DNA from: Hypericum androsaemum
Taxonomy: Eukaryota; Streptophyta; Magnoliopsida; Malpighiales; Hypericaceae
Direction of reading: 5' to 3'
Assembly: GCA_963995505.1 (NCBI GenBank)
Contig: OZ023181.1
Coordinates: forward strand, 10,288,221-10,352,220
DNA length: 64,000 nucleotides
How positions within the stretch are numbered: position 1 is the first letter of the stretch; every line of letters starts with the position of its first letter. Below are positions 34,788 to 46,085 of this stretch, piece after piece. The notes beneath the pieces were generated by a model, which saw only the letters and a program-made list of their open reading frames with translations, searched no databases and had not been told where the DNA came from. The position numbers and the translations under genes were made by a program.

Positions 34788-35022
34788 ACGCAGAGGGCAT
34801 GCAGATTCATGGCCAAGATTGCTGACTTCGATTTGACAAAGGGTCTCAAGTACGAGGAGGATGGGATGGGTGTCGTTAGAGGGACATGCTGGTACATGTC
34901 ACCATAGTTGGTGAAGCATAAGAAGATGAGGTACAAGGTCGACATCTGGGCGCTCTAGTGTACAGTCCTGGAGTTGTTGACCGGGGACTGTTCCTGGGTT
35001 GGGTGGATGAGAAGGAGGCTAT
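34788..35022 (+). pseudogene. Fragment of a duplicated MAPKKK-type kinase gene
   Basis: Closely matches 1283-1521 of the intact kinase, covering the DFG segment to subdomain X. DFG has become DFD. TAG codons stand where SPE should continue (after MSP) and in WALG. It is cut on the left by LTR-like DNA and on the right, after AGGCTATT, by another LTR. Confidence 0.9.
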
Positions 35023-35760
35023 TGTTAGATTTTATAAATACGAACCTTGAATTCAAAACAGCAGAAGATAAAATTTTTAACAACACTAATCTGGTCATGT
35101 CAGTGTAACATAAAAACTGGATAACAATATTCTTAGAGAATTTTTATAGTACGTTGTAAATCGAATTCTCAACTATGGTATCCATGTAGTCCTCGTCTAC
35201 GAATTTATTGATAGTTAAAATTTTTGAGGATTCGCTAGGAGAATTCTATATTCCAAAATAACTAGAGAAGCTATTTGTGTCTAGCTTAATTGTGTCGTAC
35301 AATTAGACATGGAAACATAATACATATATATAGAAAAATTATCAACTAAATCCTTAGCCCATTAGGAGTAGTTGACATGGGCAGCAAGGTTGGAAGCCTT
35401 TGTGGCTTTTCAACGCTGACTTCCTTGTGGGCCTCGAAGTTCATTGTACTATTTTCTTGATCCAGTCAATGTGTGCAACATCTAATAGATTTTACTATAA
35501 TATTACTACTTAATTAAATCTAACTTAATTAAATAATTATAATTATATCTAATAGAATTATAATATTTCTCTATAGATTAAATATTCTTGATAAATCAAT
35601 ATTTAATCTAACCAACTTTAATTCGTAAACTAAGACTACTTGTTGTGTGATCCATAAGCCCTCACATGTCATGCGATTAGTCGAGCGAATGGTCTTGGTC
35701 GAACCCTAGACAATAAATCAGACAATCTTAACATATGAAGTACTTTACGAGGATACTGCA
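35023..35760. mobile_element. Probable solo LTR in the kinase pseudogene
   Basis: Starts TGTTAGATTTTA exactly where kinase similarity ends, and can end at ...GATACTGCA. Flanks are GCTAT (35018-35022) and ACTAT (35761-35765), a 5-bp duplication with one change. The right limit is less certain because kinase similarity does not clearly resume before the next element at 35790. Confidence 0.5.
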
Positions 35761-35789
35761 ACTATTTGTAATACGAAGCTCATAGTGAT

Positions 35790-37149
35790 TGATGTACGAG
35801 AAATTGACAAGCAATAAAACGCACAAGCAAATAGTATAGTGAATAAGTAGGGTTTCGAAATGAGGGTTGAACACGAAATCAAGGCAAGTAATTATGTGAA
35901 GCGAGAGAATTAAAAGATTTATATAGTTGTAAAAGTTGCAAGAAAATAAATGGAATCGAAACGCTAATAAAAGAATTATAAATTCGATGGAGACAAACGA
36001 GCACGATACCCTATGGATTGACTACCTATGTCGAGATTATGGTTCTTATTAAGTCCCAACTAGTGCCCAGAGTGTTCTAATGCATCCCCCTAACGCTTTC
36101 GCTCATTAGAGAGATAAAACTAAGATAGCAAATGTCTAAGTTATTAATTAACGCTTTCGCTCATCAATTATGAAGGTTCTTCCTAGCGAGTTATTCTTAT
36201 GATATCAAGACGTCTCATTAATATCTAAGAACATGCTAATTGACTTTCCATTAATTCGAGTGCCTCTTGGTCCACTCTTATCAATTATAATCATAACCAA
36301 AGTGATCAAGTTAGATTAAGTATTAACTACACCAATTAATAACTAATATGCAAGATATTTGAATCATAAACTCACATAGATAATAAATCACATATTAGGG
36401 TATTGCACTCTAAGAGAACTACTCGCTAAGCATGGCAACAATGCAAGAAAAATTAATAGAAAATATCATAACAAAAAGCATAAGTATAGGGAAAGAGGGG
36501 GCTTAGTCGTTCGAACAAGCCTTGCCAATCTCCTCCACAAAGCTAGGCAAAATTTTGACTTTATTGACCAACCAAAAACTATCGCAATGTCACAGTCAAA
36601 ACATCCCTAAAACCTAAGTACTAATGGCATATATATAGCCAAAGACCTAGCTAGAAAATAGGAAAATCTAGAAGTTTTGCTAGCCAAATAACGAAATAAG
36701 TAATATAATAATGGTCCTATGGCCGAGATAGGAGGCCAAAGTCGAATACTCCCTAAATGAGTCAAATATCCAACAAAATACGGAGTCCAAAATAAGCCAA
36801 CATCGGGCAACTTGCGGCCGCTAGTTGACTTGCGGCCGCTAGTTGGGTATTCAATAAACATCTGTGTCCCCTCACTAGCGGTCGCCAGTGAACTAGCGAT
36901 GGGGAGGCCTTCCTCAGCTAAACTGGTGACCACCAGTTAAGTTGCAACGGGGAGTCCTTCCTCAGCTTTCCTCTCCATTTGCCTCATTGTCAAATCCTCT
37001 ATCCAAATGCTCACGAACCGCTCCAAGTACCTATAAAAATTTATGACAAATGGTAGAAGTCTACTCCACAATACGAATGCGTCAAAATAACACAAGACTT
37101 ATCGGACCAAGACTAAAACAAACAAAATAATGATGAAACATACGAATCA
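35790..37149 (-). repeat. 3' LTR of Athila-type element D
   Basis: Plus-strand ends TGATGTACGAG and TACGAATCA, about 1,360 bp. Matches 48835-49590 and 53740-55325. Carries palindromes at 36811-36844, 36873-36890 and 36921-36938. Confidence 0.8.
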
Positions 37150-37195
37150 CACCCCCACACTTATCTCCTTGCTTGTCTTCAAGGAAGTGAAGCAT
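37150..37195 (-). promoter_or_regulatory. Polypurine-tract region of element D
   Basis: On the minus strand, GACAAGCAAGGAGATAAGTG leads into GGGGGTG immediately before the LTR, the conserved layout of Athila/Tat elements. Confidence 0.75.
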
Positions 37196-38209
37196 CAGAC
37201 ATGCGAAAAATTATTGGCCCCCTAGCAAATGTGAACCATCTAGAGAAAACTTCATACCACCTCAATTCTGCAATTCAAGTCCAGCCCACAGATCAAAGCA
37301 GTTCGCCATAATTTTTATCATTCTGAAAGCAGCGAAGATTACTAGGAACAATACCGCAAAAGTATATGACATGAAGAGATAATTAAGAACATATTGATCC
37401 ATCAGTTTACCTAGCCCCAAAATAGTTTAAGATTAGTGGTTAGCTTCACTCAGTTGGCGTCTTAAGAGTTCACTCGTAGACCAATAGGCAGAGTCCAACA
37501 CCAACCCCATGGCTCACTTGATTTCCTACAACGATCTCTGAGCTTATCCCGACTAGGCTGGAGTTCACCCCTACCAAGATCTACATTTCAGTTTTGATGG
37601 ATCTTTTCATACCCTCATTCACATACCACAACCCGCATATAACATTAAGCACATTCCGTACATTCCACACCCACTTCTATTCAATCTTCCCCTTTTTTCT
37701 TTCTTTTTTCACAGTTTTTCACTTCTTTTTTTTCATATTCAACACACCTTTCTTTTCATCCTCCTCTCGGGTAGGGGCTTTGCTCTAATTTATTAACCTA
37801 ACCGCTGCCCTTCGCCTAAAAGATTTTTGCAAAAATGGGTTTTTTACAGCAAGCACATCACTCGGTTAGACTCTCAAGTTAGCTAAAATCTTTTTAGTAC
37901 ATAGGCAGGGTTTGGTTACTAACAGCGTGTTCCCTCAACTACTCGTGTGATCTCTTGGTCCCCTACCTAGCAATCACTTAATCAAATTATGAGGTTTTGA
38001 AAAGCAAGAACTACTTTTCAATACGGGCTTAATCCTATCCTCGCTACTCTTGTCCTGGCATGAACCTTCCTAAGGATATGCGGTTTCTAGGAAGCCAACA
38101 ATTTAAGAGTGAAGTTTTCTCATCTGCTTAAGACACCATATCAACCACAAACACAAACAAACACTCCAAAATTCAGACCTAGCCTCGATCACACACCACA
38201 AAGGAAACA

Positions 38210-38270
38210 CAAACACATGTTGACACACCCACATTGAACATAGTGTCCTCAATGTAGAGATAAGACACAC
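38210..38270 (-). promoter_or_regulatory. Second PPT-like block within element D
   Basis: Minus strand: CATTGAGGACACTATGTTC then AATGTGGGTGTG. It is the same type of motif as at 37150 but about 1 kb upstream of the LTR. Its counterpart in element E at about 50375-50425 has a run of 19 G on the minus strand. Confidence 0.5.
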
Positions 38271-38289
38271 ATAAACAGAACATCACAGG

Positions 38290-38600
38290 AACACCATGGA
38301 CGTGGACATAACAGACACTAAAGGAAAAGACAACGAGAAAGGGAAGAAGACTGGTACCGCCCTGTCAAGCATGAGGCGGAGTGGTGGTGGAAAGGGGAAA
38401 TTAGCGCGTATCCACTCGAGCTGAGCTTGCTGAGCTTCTTCCATCCGTGTGTACTACTCTTGGTGGGCGACAAATTGGGCTTGGTGGGCGGCAAATTGGG
38501 CTTGGTGGGCGGCCTCCATTCTGGTGTTGTAAGCCCGTTGCTCCTGATAGAAGACCTCATATGTAGTGACATAGGAGGTGTAACGAGTGTTGAGCTCTAG
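38290..38600 (-). pseudogene. C-terminal part of the env-like ORF with AHQAQF repeats
   Basis: One minus-strand frame contains AHQAQFAAHQAQFVAHQE, then a stop, then AQLEWIRANFPFPPPLR. An eight-residue unit is repeated three times. The gap to 39065 is not clearly coding. Confidence 0.5.
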
Positions 38601-39407
38601 CTGGGCTGCCTATAAGCGAGCATTGTGCTCGTATTGCCTTCTCCAATGGGCCTCGTATGTAGTGACCATCTCTGTCATATGAACCTCGAGACTGGTAACG
38701 CACTCCGTAAGCTCCACCAAATCAGCTTGATAAGCCAGGATATGTACAGGTTGTTCTTGGAGAAGTCATTTCACTATCCTCCAGTCCTTCCATTCCTTGA
38801 ACGAGATCACCTCCTGACCATTCCCCTTGGTTTTGGTGATGAGATGATAGGAACAAAGAAGTGGAATGTTGGTCACATTCGGGGGCCGAGGTACACCTGC
38901 GAAACCGGTAAGATCATCAAGAAAAAAGTGCTATGCAATGCGGATGATTACGTGACCTAAAAATACCATAGTTTGATGACCCGATATAATCTTCCTGAAA
39001 ACTTCTACAATCAAATTAAACTGCTGAAAGCAGTCCGACGACGCACGCAATGTAGAATATATAACTATGTACAGGTCACTCGACTCTCCTCATTAACTCC
39101 AGTGAATGCTAGAGACATAAAATGATGCAGCACAAACATATGTGGATCCCAAATGAGAGCGGACGGAGCTTTGCCGGCCGTGTACTCATGAAAGCCAGTG
39201 ATAGCGTACCAAGCCCTATATGCATCCCCATCAGTGGAAAAATATAACGGACCGCCACCCGCCTTAATGTCCAAGATGTCAATGAGAAGTGGTTCAGTAA
39301 CCGTAAATAGTTTGCCAAACAAGCGTGCAGTAAATGATAACTTATTCTCAGCAATTGCTAATGTAGTATAAAACTCGGACATCAACCCAAGATATGCTTC
39401 TACTGAG

Positions 39408-40599
39408 TGATGCAGTGCACGTTGCAGATTTGCTGAACCAAGCATCATTCAATGATTTAGTCATAACTTTCTCTAGAGAGCTTCGATTCATGCAGCATCA
39501 GTGGCGTTGGAAAGCCAACTCAATTATCTTTCCATCCATATATCATACATTACTAGATTCGAAGCATTCGGGGAGTTATTGACTTTCAAAGAGACAGCTA
39601 GAATCCAAGAAGACAAAAAGAAGTTTGACAGTCATTTTTTCTTTCGATTGCTAGATATATTCGATCATTTACTCTCTGGTAGCTTATAAATACCTCATGT
39701 CTTGTTGTTAAAAGGTAGATTTTTGATTATTGAATATGATATGAATCAAGTTTGAGAATAGCTTTCTCATTTACTTGTAATTCCCTACTTGGAAGTCGAG
39801 TTTGCATCTACTATCGTATCATTCTCTTTGAGTTATTTCTATCCCCTCATCATTTGGTATCAGAGCTAGAGCTATGCTCTTGGTGTCTTTTATCCCATGG
39901 CAGCAAGGAAAGGAAGAACCGGCCGTGGTAGAGGAAACATGGAAAATTTTGGAGATGATCGAGATGCTGAAATTCAGGCACTTCGGAGGCAAGTTGAGGA
40001 GTTAACCATACGTCTTGAGCGTCAGGAGGCCAGAAGTGAACGTAGTTCAACCCATGGCTATTCCAGTGATGACTCGGAGTATGTGAATCCATTTTCTAAC
40101 AAAGAAATTACCAATTTCTTTGACAGATTTTCCCGATCCAAAGATTTGGTAAAGGTGGACATACCAGAATTTCATGGTCCTCTTCGACCAGATGAGTTTC
40201 TCGAATGGCTCAGTGCCGTGGAAAAATTCTTTGAGTATAAAGATGTCCTGGAGAACTGGAAAGTGAAGCTCGTTGCTACTCGGCTTCGAAGTTATGCATC
40301 ACTTTGGTGGGACAAAACTCAAGATATGCGGCTACAAAAAGGAAAACCCAAGATTGCCTCTTGGGAAAAGATGAAGGCCACGTTACGTGAGAATTTCCTT
40401 CCTGCTGATTTTGCTCAAACCATTTTTGTGCAATTTAATGCTTTGCAGCAAGGCAATACGAGTGTGGTCGACTATACGGAGGAATTTTACAAGTTGTTGG
40501 CAAGAATTAGCCACCAAGAATCCGAAGACCAGCTTGTTGTGAGATATGTCAACGGACTCATCGTATCATTCTCTTTGAGTTGTTTCCGTCCCCTCATCA
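39408..40599 (+). mobile_element. Mini gypsy element: LTR, PBS and gag running into an LTR end
   Basis: 1,192 bp, TGATGCAGTG to CCCCTCATCA, with a perfect CTGAG duplication (39403-39407 and 40600-40604). The left LTR is 445 bp (39408-39852), with PBS TGGTATCAGAGC at 39855-39866 (initiator-Met type). After gag codon ~221 the sequence jumps to the last ~42 bp of the LTR. The rest of gag, all of pol and most of the 3' LTR are missing. Confidence 0.85.
39855..39866 (+). promoter_or_regulatory. Primer-binding site, tRNA-iMet type
   Basis: TGGTATCAGAGC, two bases after the LTR end, the standard initiator-methionine PBS. Confidence 0.9.
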
Positions 40600-40715
40600 C
40601 TGAGTTATCTGCAAAATACTCCCATCCTAGTGACTGTAATGCAGTGCGAAGAGCAACATCAATACCAAGTGTAAGCATGTCATCCCACTCAATCACATTG
40701 TATGTATGCACGTGA
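39897..40715 (+). CDS. Truncated gypsy gag, frame continuing through LTR into host element
   Basis: The ATG at 39897 starts a chromovirus-type gag: a basic Gly/Arg start (RKGRTGRGRG), a short coiled segment (EIQALRRQVEELTIRLERQE), then KVDIPEFHGPLRPDEFLEWL, LVATRLRSYASLWWDKTQ and FNALQQGNTSVVDYTEEFYKL. True gag ends near VRYVNGL at about 40557. The remaining ~50 codons come from the LTR end and, past 40599, antisense of the Athila ORF. No zinc knuckle is present. Confidence 0.8.
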   Translation: MAARKGRTGRGRGNMENFGDDRDAEIQALRRQVEELTIRLERQEARSERSSTHGYSSDDSEYVNPFSNKEITNFFDRFSRSKDLVKVDIPEFHGPLRPDEFLEWLSAVEKFFEYKDVLENWKVKLVATRLRSYASLWWDKTQDMRLQKGKPKIASWEKMKATLRENFLPADFAQTIFVQFNALQQGNTSVVDYTEEFYKLLARISHQESEDQLVVRYVNGLIVSFSLSCFRPLITELSAKYSHPSDCNAVRRATSIPSVSMSSHSITLYVCT

Positions 40716-40999
40716 ATTTTGCAAAACTTAGAAAACCTGGCAACTTCCCAATCGTGGAGAAGTGGGAAGGGTGGCTCGCTCTGGCCGGTAGAAGCTTCTG
40801 GAGGTGGGGATGCCGGTGCTGAAGGAGAGTGCGACAGTGAGGATGATTGCGATGATGAGGAAGGTGGAGTCCTAGGTGTCTTTCTTTTCTTCGCAGAGGG
40901 CTTCTTTTTGCCCGACTGGCTCGTACCAGTAGTCTTGGACATCTTGGGACCCGAAAAGACGCAGAATGACAATGTTGGGAAGTCATCGGAGAGTGGCCA

Positions 41000-41630
41000 G
41001 ACAGTGGTCGGCTGATGATTGGACGGTGATCATAATTGGGGGGTCACACCTCTATAGAGGCCTCAGTCTGGGCTTCGTTATGGTGTAGGTTGCCAGAAAC
41101 AAAGAGCGCTGGAGTGTCTGTAATCGGCCCCAAAAGAAAAAAATTAGGGTTGCCCTTTAGAACCTTAGTGGGGGCCGACGGTCGTTGAAAGCAATGAAGA
41201 GAGGGTGGCCGAACGTGAAGAGGAGGTCCGTCGGAAGGTGAGGACATCGGTGGAGCGAGTGCTAGTCACCGGAGTGCTCGGTTCTTTGCTTGGGCGAATA
41301 TTCGTGGGGGGTCTTGTGAAAAGGGATAGGAGGGAAGAAGATGGGGTCCCGATGCCCTTTTATACTCCTTATTTCTTCGACCAACTAGCGGATGCTAGTT
41401 TAGTTGCGGGCGCTAGTCCGCCTTTGGTGAAATCACCTGGAACCACCCACTAGCGATCGCTAGTGAACTGGCGGGCGCTAGTCCGTCCGTTTGTCCTTGT
41501 TTAGTTTTTTTCTTAGCAAAAACAAAAACACACTAGATTACTATAAAGCAAAAACACAGCAAATAAAATCACTTGAAATAAAAATACTAAACATACTAAT
41601 TTATTGTCATTAGCTTGACTTGATACTTTC
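41000..41630 (-). other. Spacer between pol and env-like ORF, with palindromes
   Basis: Not clearly coding. Contains an 18-bp perfect palindrome (41448-41465) and a near-palindrome (41383-41400) of the same family as those in the LTRs. Confidence 0.5.
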
Positions 41631-41639
41631 TCAGGCTAA

Positions 41640-43480
41640 GGTGCGGATGGTGGGAGCAATGTGTGCACAGCTCGAGTGCGCTCCACATCGTTCCCAAGAT
41701 ATAGCTTGCACCGCTGGCCATTGACTTTGAATGTCTGCCCCTCCAAATTCTTGAGTTCAATTACTCTATGAGGTGCGACATCGACAATCTCGAACGGCCC
41801 GCTCCACCTTTACTTTAGCTTCCCGGGGAACAACTTCAAGCGAGAATTGTAGAAAAGTACTTGTTGTCCAACCCAGAAGTCTTTATTGCCAATATGAGCA
41901 TCGTACCTCTTCTTAGTGGTCTCCATGTAGACCCTCGAGCTCTCGAAAGCATTGGCACGGATTTTTTCAAGTTCTTAGAGTTGTAGGACTCGGCATTTGC
42001 CAGCAAGCTTGTAGTCGTAGTTCAACGTCTTGATCGCCTAAAATGCTTGATGTTCGAGCTCCACGGGGAGGTGACATGCTTTACCATAGACTAGACAATA
42101 GGGTGTTGTGCCAATAGGGGTCTTGAATGCGGTGTAGTAAGCTTATAATGCATCATCAAGCTTCAAAGACCAATCTTTTCAGGCTGAACACACCTGCTTC
42201 TCTAGAATCCTCTTGAGCTCCCTATTACAAATATCAACTTGGCCACTAGTCTGAGGATGATAAAGAGTGGCTACCTTGTTAGTGACACCATAGCGCTTGA
42301 GGAGGGTTGCAAAAGGCTGGTTGAAAAAGTGTGACCCGCCATCATTGATAATAGCACGAGGAACACTGAACCGGGCAAAGAGTTTTTTGAGGAAGCATAG
42401 GACCGCCTTGGCATCATTGGTCGTGGTAGCCCAGGCCTCCACTCACTTGGAAACATAGTCGACTCTAATAATTATGCACTTGTTGCCTTTAGATGGAAGG
42501 AAGGGACCCATGATGTCGATCCCCTATACGTCAAAAAGCTCAACCTCCAAAATGCTTAACTGAGGCATTTCGTCCCTTCGAGAGATATTTTCCATTCTTT
42601 GACAGTGATCACAACATTCTGCAAACTCTCGAACACGCAACATTCCGCATCCTTGAAAATGGTGGGCCAATAGAACCCGCACTCCATCACCTTTAAAGCT
42701 GTCTTTGATGCTCCAAAATGACCAGTATAGGCCGACCCATGACATTGTTGTAAGATAACTGAAATCTCCTCATCTGAAACACATCGCCTTAGTAGGCCAT
42801 CAGCACATCGACGGAAGAGATATGGCTCATCCCATACATAGAAGCGGACATCGTTGCGGAACTTCTTTTTCTGAGAGTAGCTCAAGTCTTCAGGCATGAC
42901 TTCACTCACCAAGGGGTTGGCAAAATCTGCATACCATGGAGGATTCATTGACTGCACATAGAACAAGGCCTCATCCGGGAAGTATTCGAGGATCTCCCCT
43001 TCCTTGTCCATCCCATCGCTGTTCTCCACTCAGGATAAGTGATCCGCTACCACATTCTCTGGCTCTTCTTATCCTTTATCACCAAGTCAGACTCCTACAA
43101 AAGTAAAATCCAGCAGATAAGTCAAGCTATCGCATCTTATTTAGTAAAGCGATACCTCAAGGCAGCATGGTCGGTGTAGATGATGACTTTAGAGCCTAGT
43201 AGGTAAGGCCTAAACTTGTCGCAAGAACATGACTATGTGGTAGTGTAGTTGAGTTGGGCTCTGGCAAGAACATGACTTGCATAGTAGATGACATGTAAAT
43301 GCCCTTCTTTTCGTTGTCCTAGGACACAACCCAAGGCATCATTACTGGCATCATACATGAGCTCGAATGGGAGGTCCCAAGATGGTGAAGTGATGACTAG
43401 GGCAGTGACCAATGACTGCTGTAATTTCCTGAAAGCTCTTAAACACACATCATCATTCACCATTGTCTGAGCCATAGTAC
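41640..43480 (-). pseudogene. Athila-type pol, RNase H to integrase, element D
   Basis: Right to left: RNase H (SPSWDLPFELMYDASNDALG, HVIYYASHVLARAQLNY), a link region (43029-42760), the integrase zinc finger (ILQQCHGSAYTGHFG ... CDHCQRMENISRRDEMP), and the integrase core (AIINDGGSHFFNQPF with Asp, then YHPQTSGQV and NRELKRILEK with Glu). Then come C-terminal sequences to about 41640. Frameshifts at about 42600 and several stops; dead. Confidence 0.85.
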
Positions 43481-43798
43481 AAGTGTTGATCATCAACGGG
43501 TCTATTGGATAATTATAATCATCTTTTAGAAACCAGTTACGACCCATCATCATGATTACATTGCATGGAGTGTAATGCGTCATTATTATGCTGAACAATG
43601 AGAAAACATTTGTTACAAAGCTTCAATACTCTGTTTAATTCAACATCAAGTATGAGCTAAGATGGAGTAAGTTAACATAAACACCAAACTGGTACAAAGT
43701 AGATAAGACTTTGTATACATAAAATTCAACATAATCAACATCAAGATTCAAATAAAATTACAAAATAGTTCTCCTAAATGTTCTAAATTTGAAACAAA

Positions 43799-44065
43799 TC
43801 AACGTCCACGATAACATCTACTAGTACTAGCCCCTCCGGGTGCTGCAGCCACTACAACTGATCTAATATTAGTACAATTGGCTTTTACGTGGCCCCTTGT
43901 TTTACATAGTGGATAGCAGACACGAGGCACTGTATCCATTTCATTCTGTATGCGCTTCCATGGATATCTTCTACCCCTAACTAATCTTTCATTTGGAATG
44001 AGCCTTACAACTATTGGGTCTTCAGAAGCTGGCCAATATTCAGATTGCCAAGTTATGCAAGTCAA
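43799..44065 (-). pseudogene. C-terminal fragment of a MULE transposase
   Basis: Frame with WPASEDPIVVRLIPNERL, then GRRYPWKRIQNEMD, then CYPLCKTRGHVKANC. The Gly-Arg ... RNEMD ... zinc knuckle order is that of the end of SWIM-type MULE transposases, here with an extra residue in the first Cys pair. About 380 bp to the right (44070-44440) holds nothing I can name. Confidence 0.6.
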
Positions 44066-44445
44066 TTTGCATACTTATTTGATGTCTTATTTGTCTTATT
44101 TTCTGTTTAGTTTGGTTCTGTATTATCCAATTGTATTTCAGTTGAGTCATGAGAGTGGATATTTACACGGTGTAATATCCTGTAGAAGTTTGAAGAAGTG
44201 TGGAGCAAAGGAGTGCATTCGGAGCAGAGCAAGGAGTGAATGAGCATACCTAGGAGGTTGGCCTACGCTTCCCCTTTGTTGGAGTCTGCCAAATATTACA
44301 GCAAAGGCATTGGCGAACGCTTCTAACCTTGGTTGTACGCAAGGATCAACACAGCATTGCCGTATTGCAAGAGCCATATCTTTTTGCTTGAGCATCTGAT
44401 TGCAAGAAATGAGGTTTCTATAGAAATTTGATGATGTTAGCTACA

Positions 44446-45045
44446 CCTATGCTCAACCCCCTCCACGTATGCGCAGCGTCAGCCACGTAAGCAAAAGTCA
44501 CAGATGTTCAATAATTCTGCCGTCCACTTTAGAAAGACCTAGAAGCTAAGATTTTTGACACTCGAGTTTTCTATATAAACTCCTCTAGTTCTAGGTTTTA
44601 GACATCTTTTCATATATCTCTTTATCTACACACTTTTCTTTTACATTACAACTCTTGATACATTGATGATCTTTCAATGAAGATGGAGACTTTTTGTCAT
44701 ACTGATGACTTCTTCCTTTATTATATCTTTGCTTTCATGCTTTTCAATATTATGATGTTGAGTATGATTGGTATGAATAGGGAGTAGTCCTTTATTGAGT
44801 ACGGTGCCCGTATGGCATAGTTGGTAGATTAGGTTATGCATTCAAAATCTAAAGTAGTGGTTATTGTTCGATGTGCTTAATACTATTTCTACTTAAACAA
44901 TGTCAGTCTGGAAGTAAGTGTACCTTGTGAGACCGAAGGCAGATTAGGTTAGACTATTAGTTCAGATTGACGTGGATTGGTGCATTATAATTTTAGTCAT
45001 CTCTATGAGACCGAGAGAATAATATGGTAATGGATATGATTGAAT
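44446..45045 (+). repeat. LTR of Athila-type element F, 5' side, partial
   Basis: Matches 55687-56285 over most of its length (TTGAGTATGATTGGTATGAA, GAGTAGTCCTTTATTGAGTA). Both ends are eroded. Protease sequence follows directly, so the primer site and gag are deleted. Confidence 0.75.
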
Positions 45046-45063
45046 AATACATCCTGTGGTTAG

Positions 45064-45860
45064 GTGGGAGAGATCTATGGTTCCTTCATCGACAATTTTT
45101 TGGAAAAAGTGAAAGGAGTACACATCAATGGTTCCTTCATCGACATGTTAAACCACACACCCGAATACGCCAAGTTCTTAAAAGATGTGGTCGCCAACAA
45201 AGTGACTTGGAACATAAAAGGAATAGTGACCCTGACAGCAAAATGCAATTCTCTTATATCTAGAGAATTGCCAACTAAGCTCAGAGATCCCAGAAGTTTT
45301 TACTATCGCATGGACCATCGATGATTATGAATTTAGAAAATGCTTGTGCGATCTATGTGCCAGTATAAACCTTATGCCCTTATCAAACTTCAGGTTGTTG
45401 GAGCTAGGGGAATTAAAACATACAGAAATGCACCTCCAACTGGCCGATCAGACCATTACAAACAACATGGCATAATAGAGGACGTGCTGATAAAAGTTGA
45501 GCAGTTCCTAATACCAGTACATTTTGTGGTCTTGGATTTTGAAGCAGACAGAGATTTTCCTATATTATTGGAAAAATCATTAACACTGGTCGAGCTATAG
45601 TAGATGTCAGTGGAGGAAAATTAACACTTCTTATATGAGAAGACAAAGTAGAATTCAACATAGATAAAGGAATGCAACACCCTATAGAGGATGAAGAGTG
45701 TATGTGCTTAGATGAACCAGGAGATGAAGAAGTCAACATTCCTAAAGAGTTATGGAATGACATAGGAGAGGAGGAGAATGACACAGTAGATACCCCAGCA
45801 GAAGAAGGAGTATCTGAGTATGGAGTAAATGACAGTAGTGAGAAGTAATCATAGATCGGA
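45064..45860 (+). pseudogene. Athila-type protease region, element F
   Basis: Frames 45064-45324 and 45340-45600 carry MLNHTPEYAKFLKDVVANK, then KLRDPRSF, and then GIIEDVLIKVEQFLIPVHFV and DFEADRDFPILLEKS. These surround an aspartic protease of the type seen intact at 50831-51451. The catalytic DLGA block itself is lost to a frameshift near 45320-45400. Confidence 0.75.
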
Positions 45861-46085
45861 TGAGGGCTACCTACGTCGCCTTCAACAATATAGGCATCAG
45901 TTTTAGAATTAAAGGAAATTCCACCTCATCCACACTAAGCATTTCTACAAGCAGGAAGGTGACTACCCATAATCACCTCTATTAAATTGACTCCTCATCA
46001 AGAAAAGCAAGTCATCTAGTTAGTATCACGATAGATTAAGGCTATAGGATGGCAAATCTCAGATATCCAAGGGATCATCCAAGAT

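Larger units (their letters stand above)
39065..40972 (-). pseudogene. Athila env-like ORF interrupted by a mini gypsy element
   Basis: The 5' part (40972 to about 40605) has a Ser/Pro/Lys-rich start (KKPSAKKRKTPRTPP), then FSKFCKIHVHTYN and LQSLGWEYFADNSV. After removing 39408-40604 it continues SVEAYLGLMSEFYTTLAI and on to 39065. It follows pol in the element, the position of the env-like gene of Athila/Calypso elements, a plant-specific protein of unknown role. The exact Pfam family needs a search. Confidence 0.65.
35790..43480 (-). mobile_element. Athila-type Ty3/gypsy element D, minus strand, 5' end missing
   Basis: From right to left: RNase H and integrase of pol (43480-41640), spacer, an env-like ORF split by another element (40972-39065), its C-terminal part near 38300-38600, non-coding DNA, a purine tract, and the 3' LTR (37149-35790). 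The left half of pol, gag and the 5' LTR are absent. The truncation point near 43480 abuts a MULE fragment. Confidence 0.85.

Noticed and set aside
37594..37788. 64-codon frame rich in Phe that looks like a membrane peptide
   Set aside because: It is antisense to the non-coding 3' region of element D, and the hydrophobicity comes from TTT/TTC-rich DNA.
44147..44395. 82-codon minus-strand frame next to the MULE C-terminal fragment
   Set aside because: No motif of the transposase family and no recognisable domain; it may be unrelated filler DNA.
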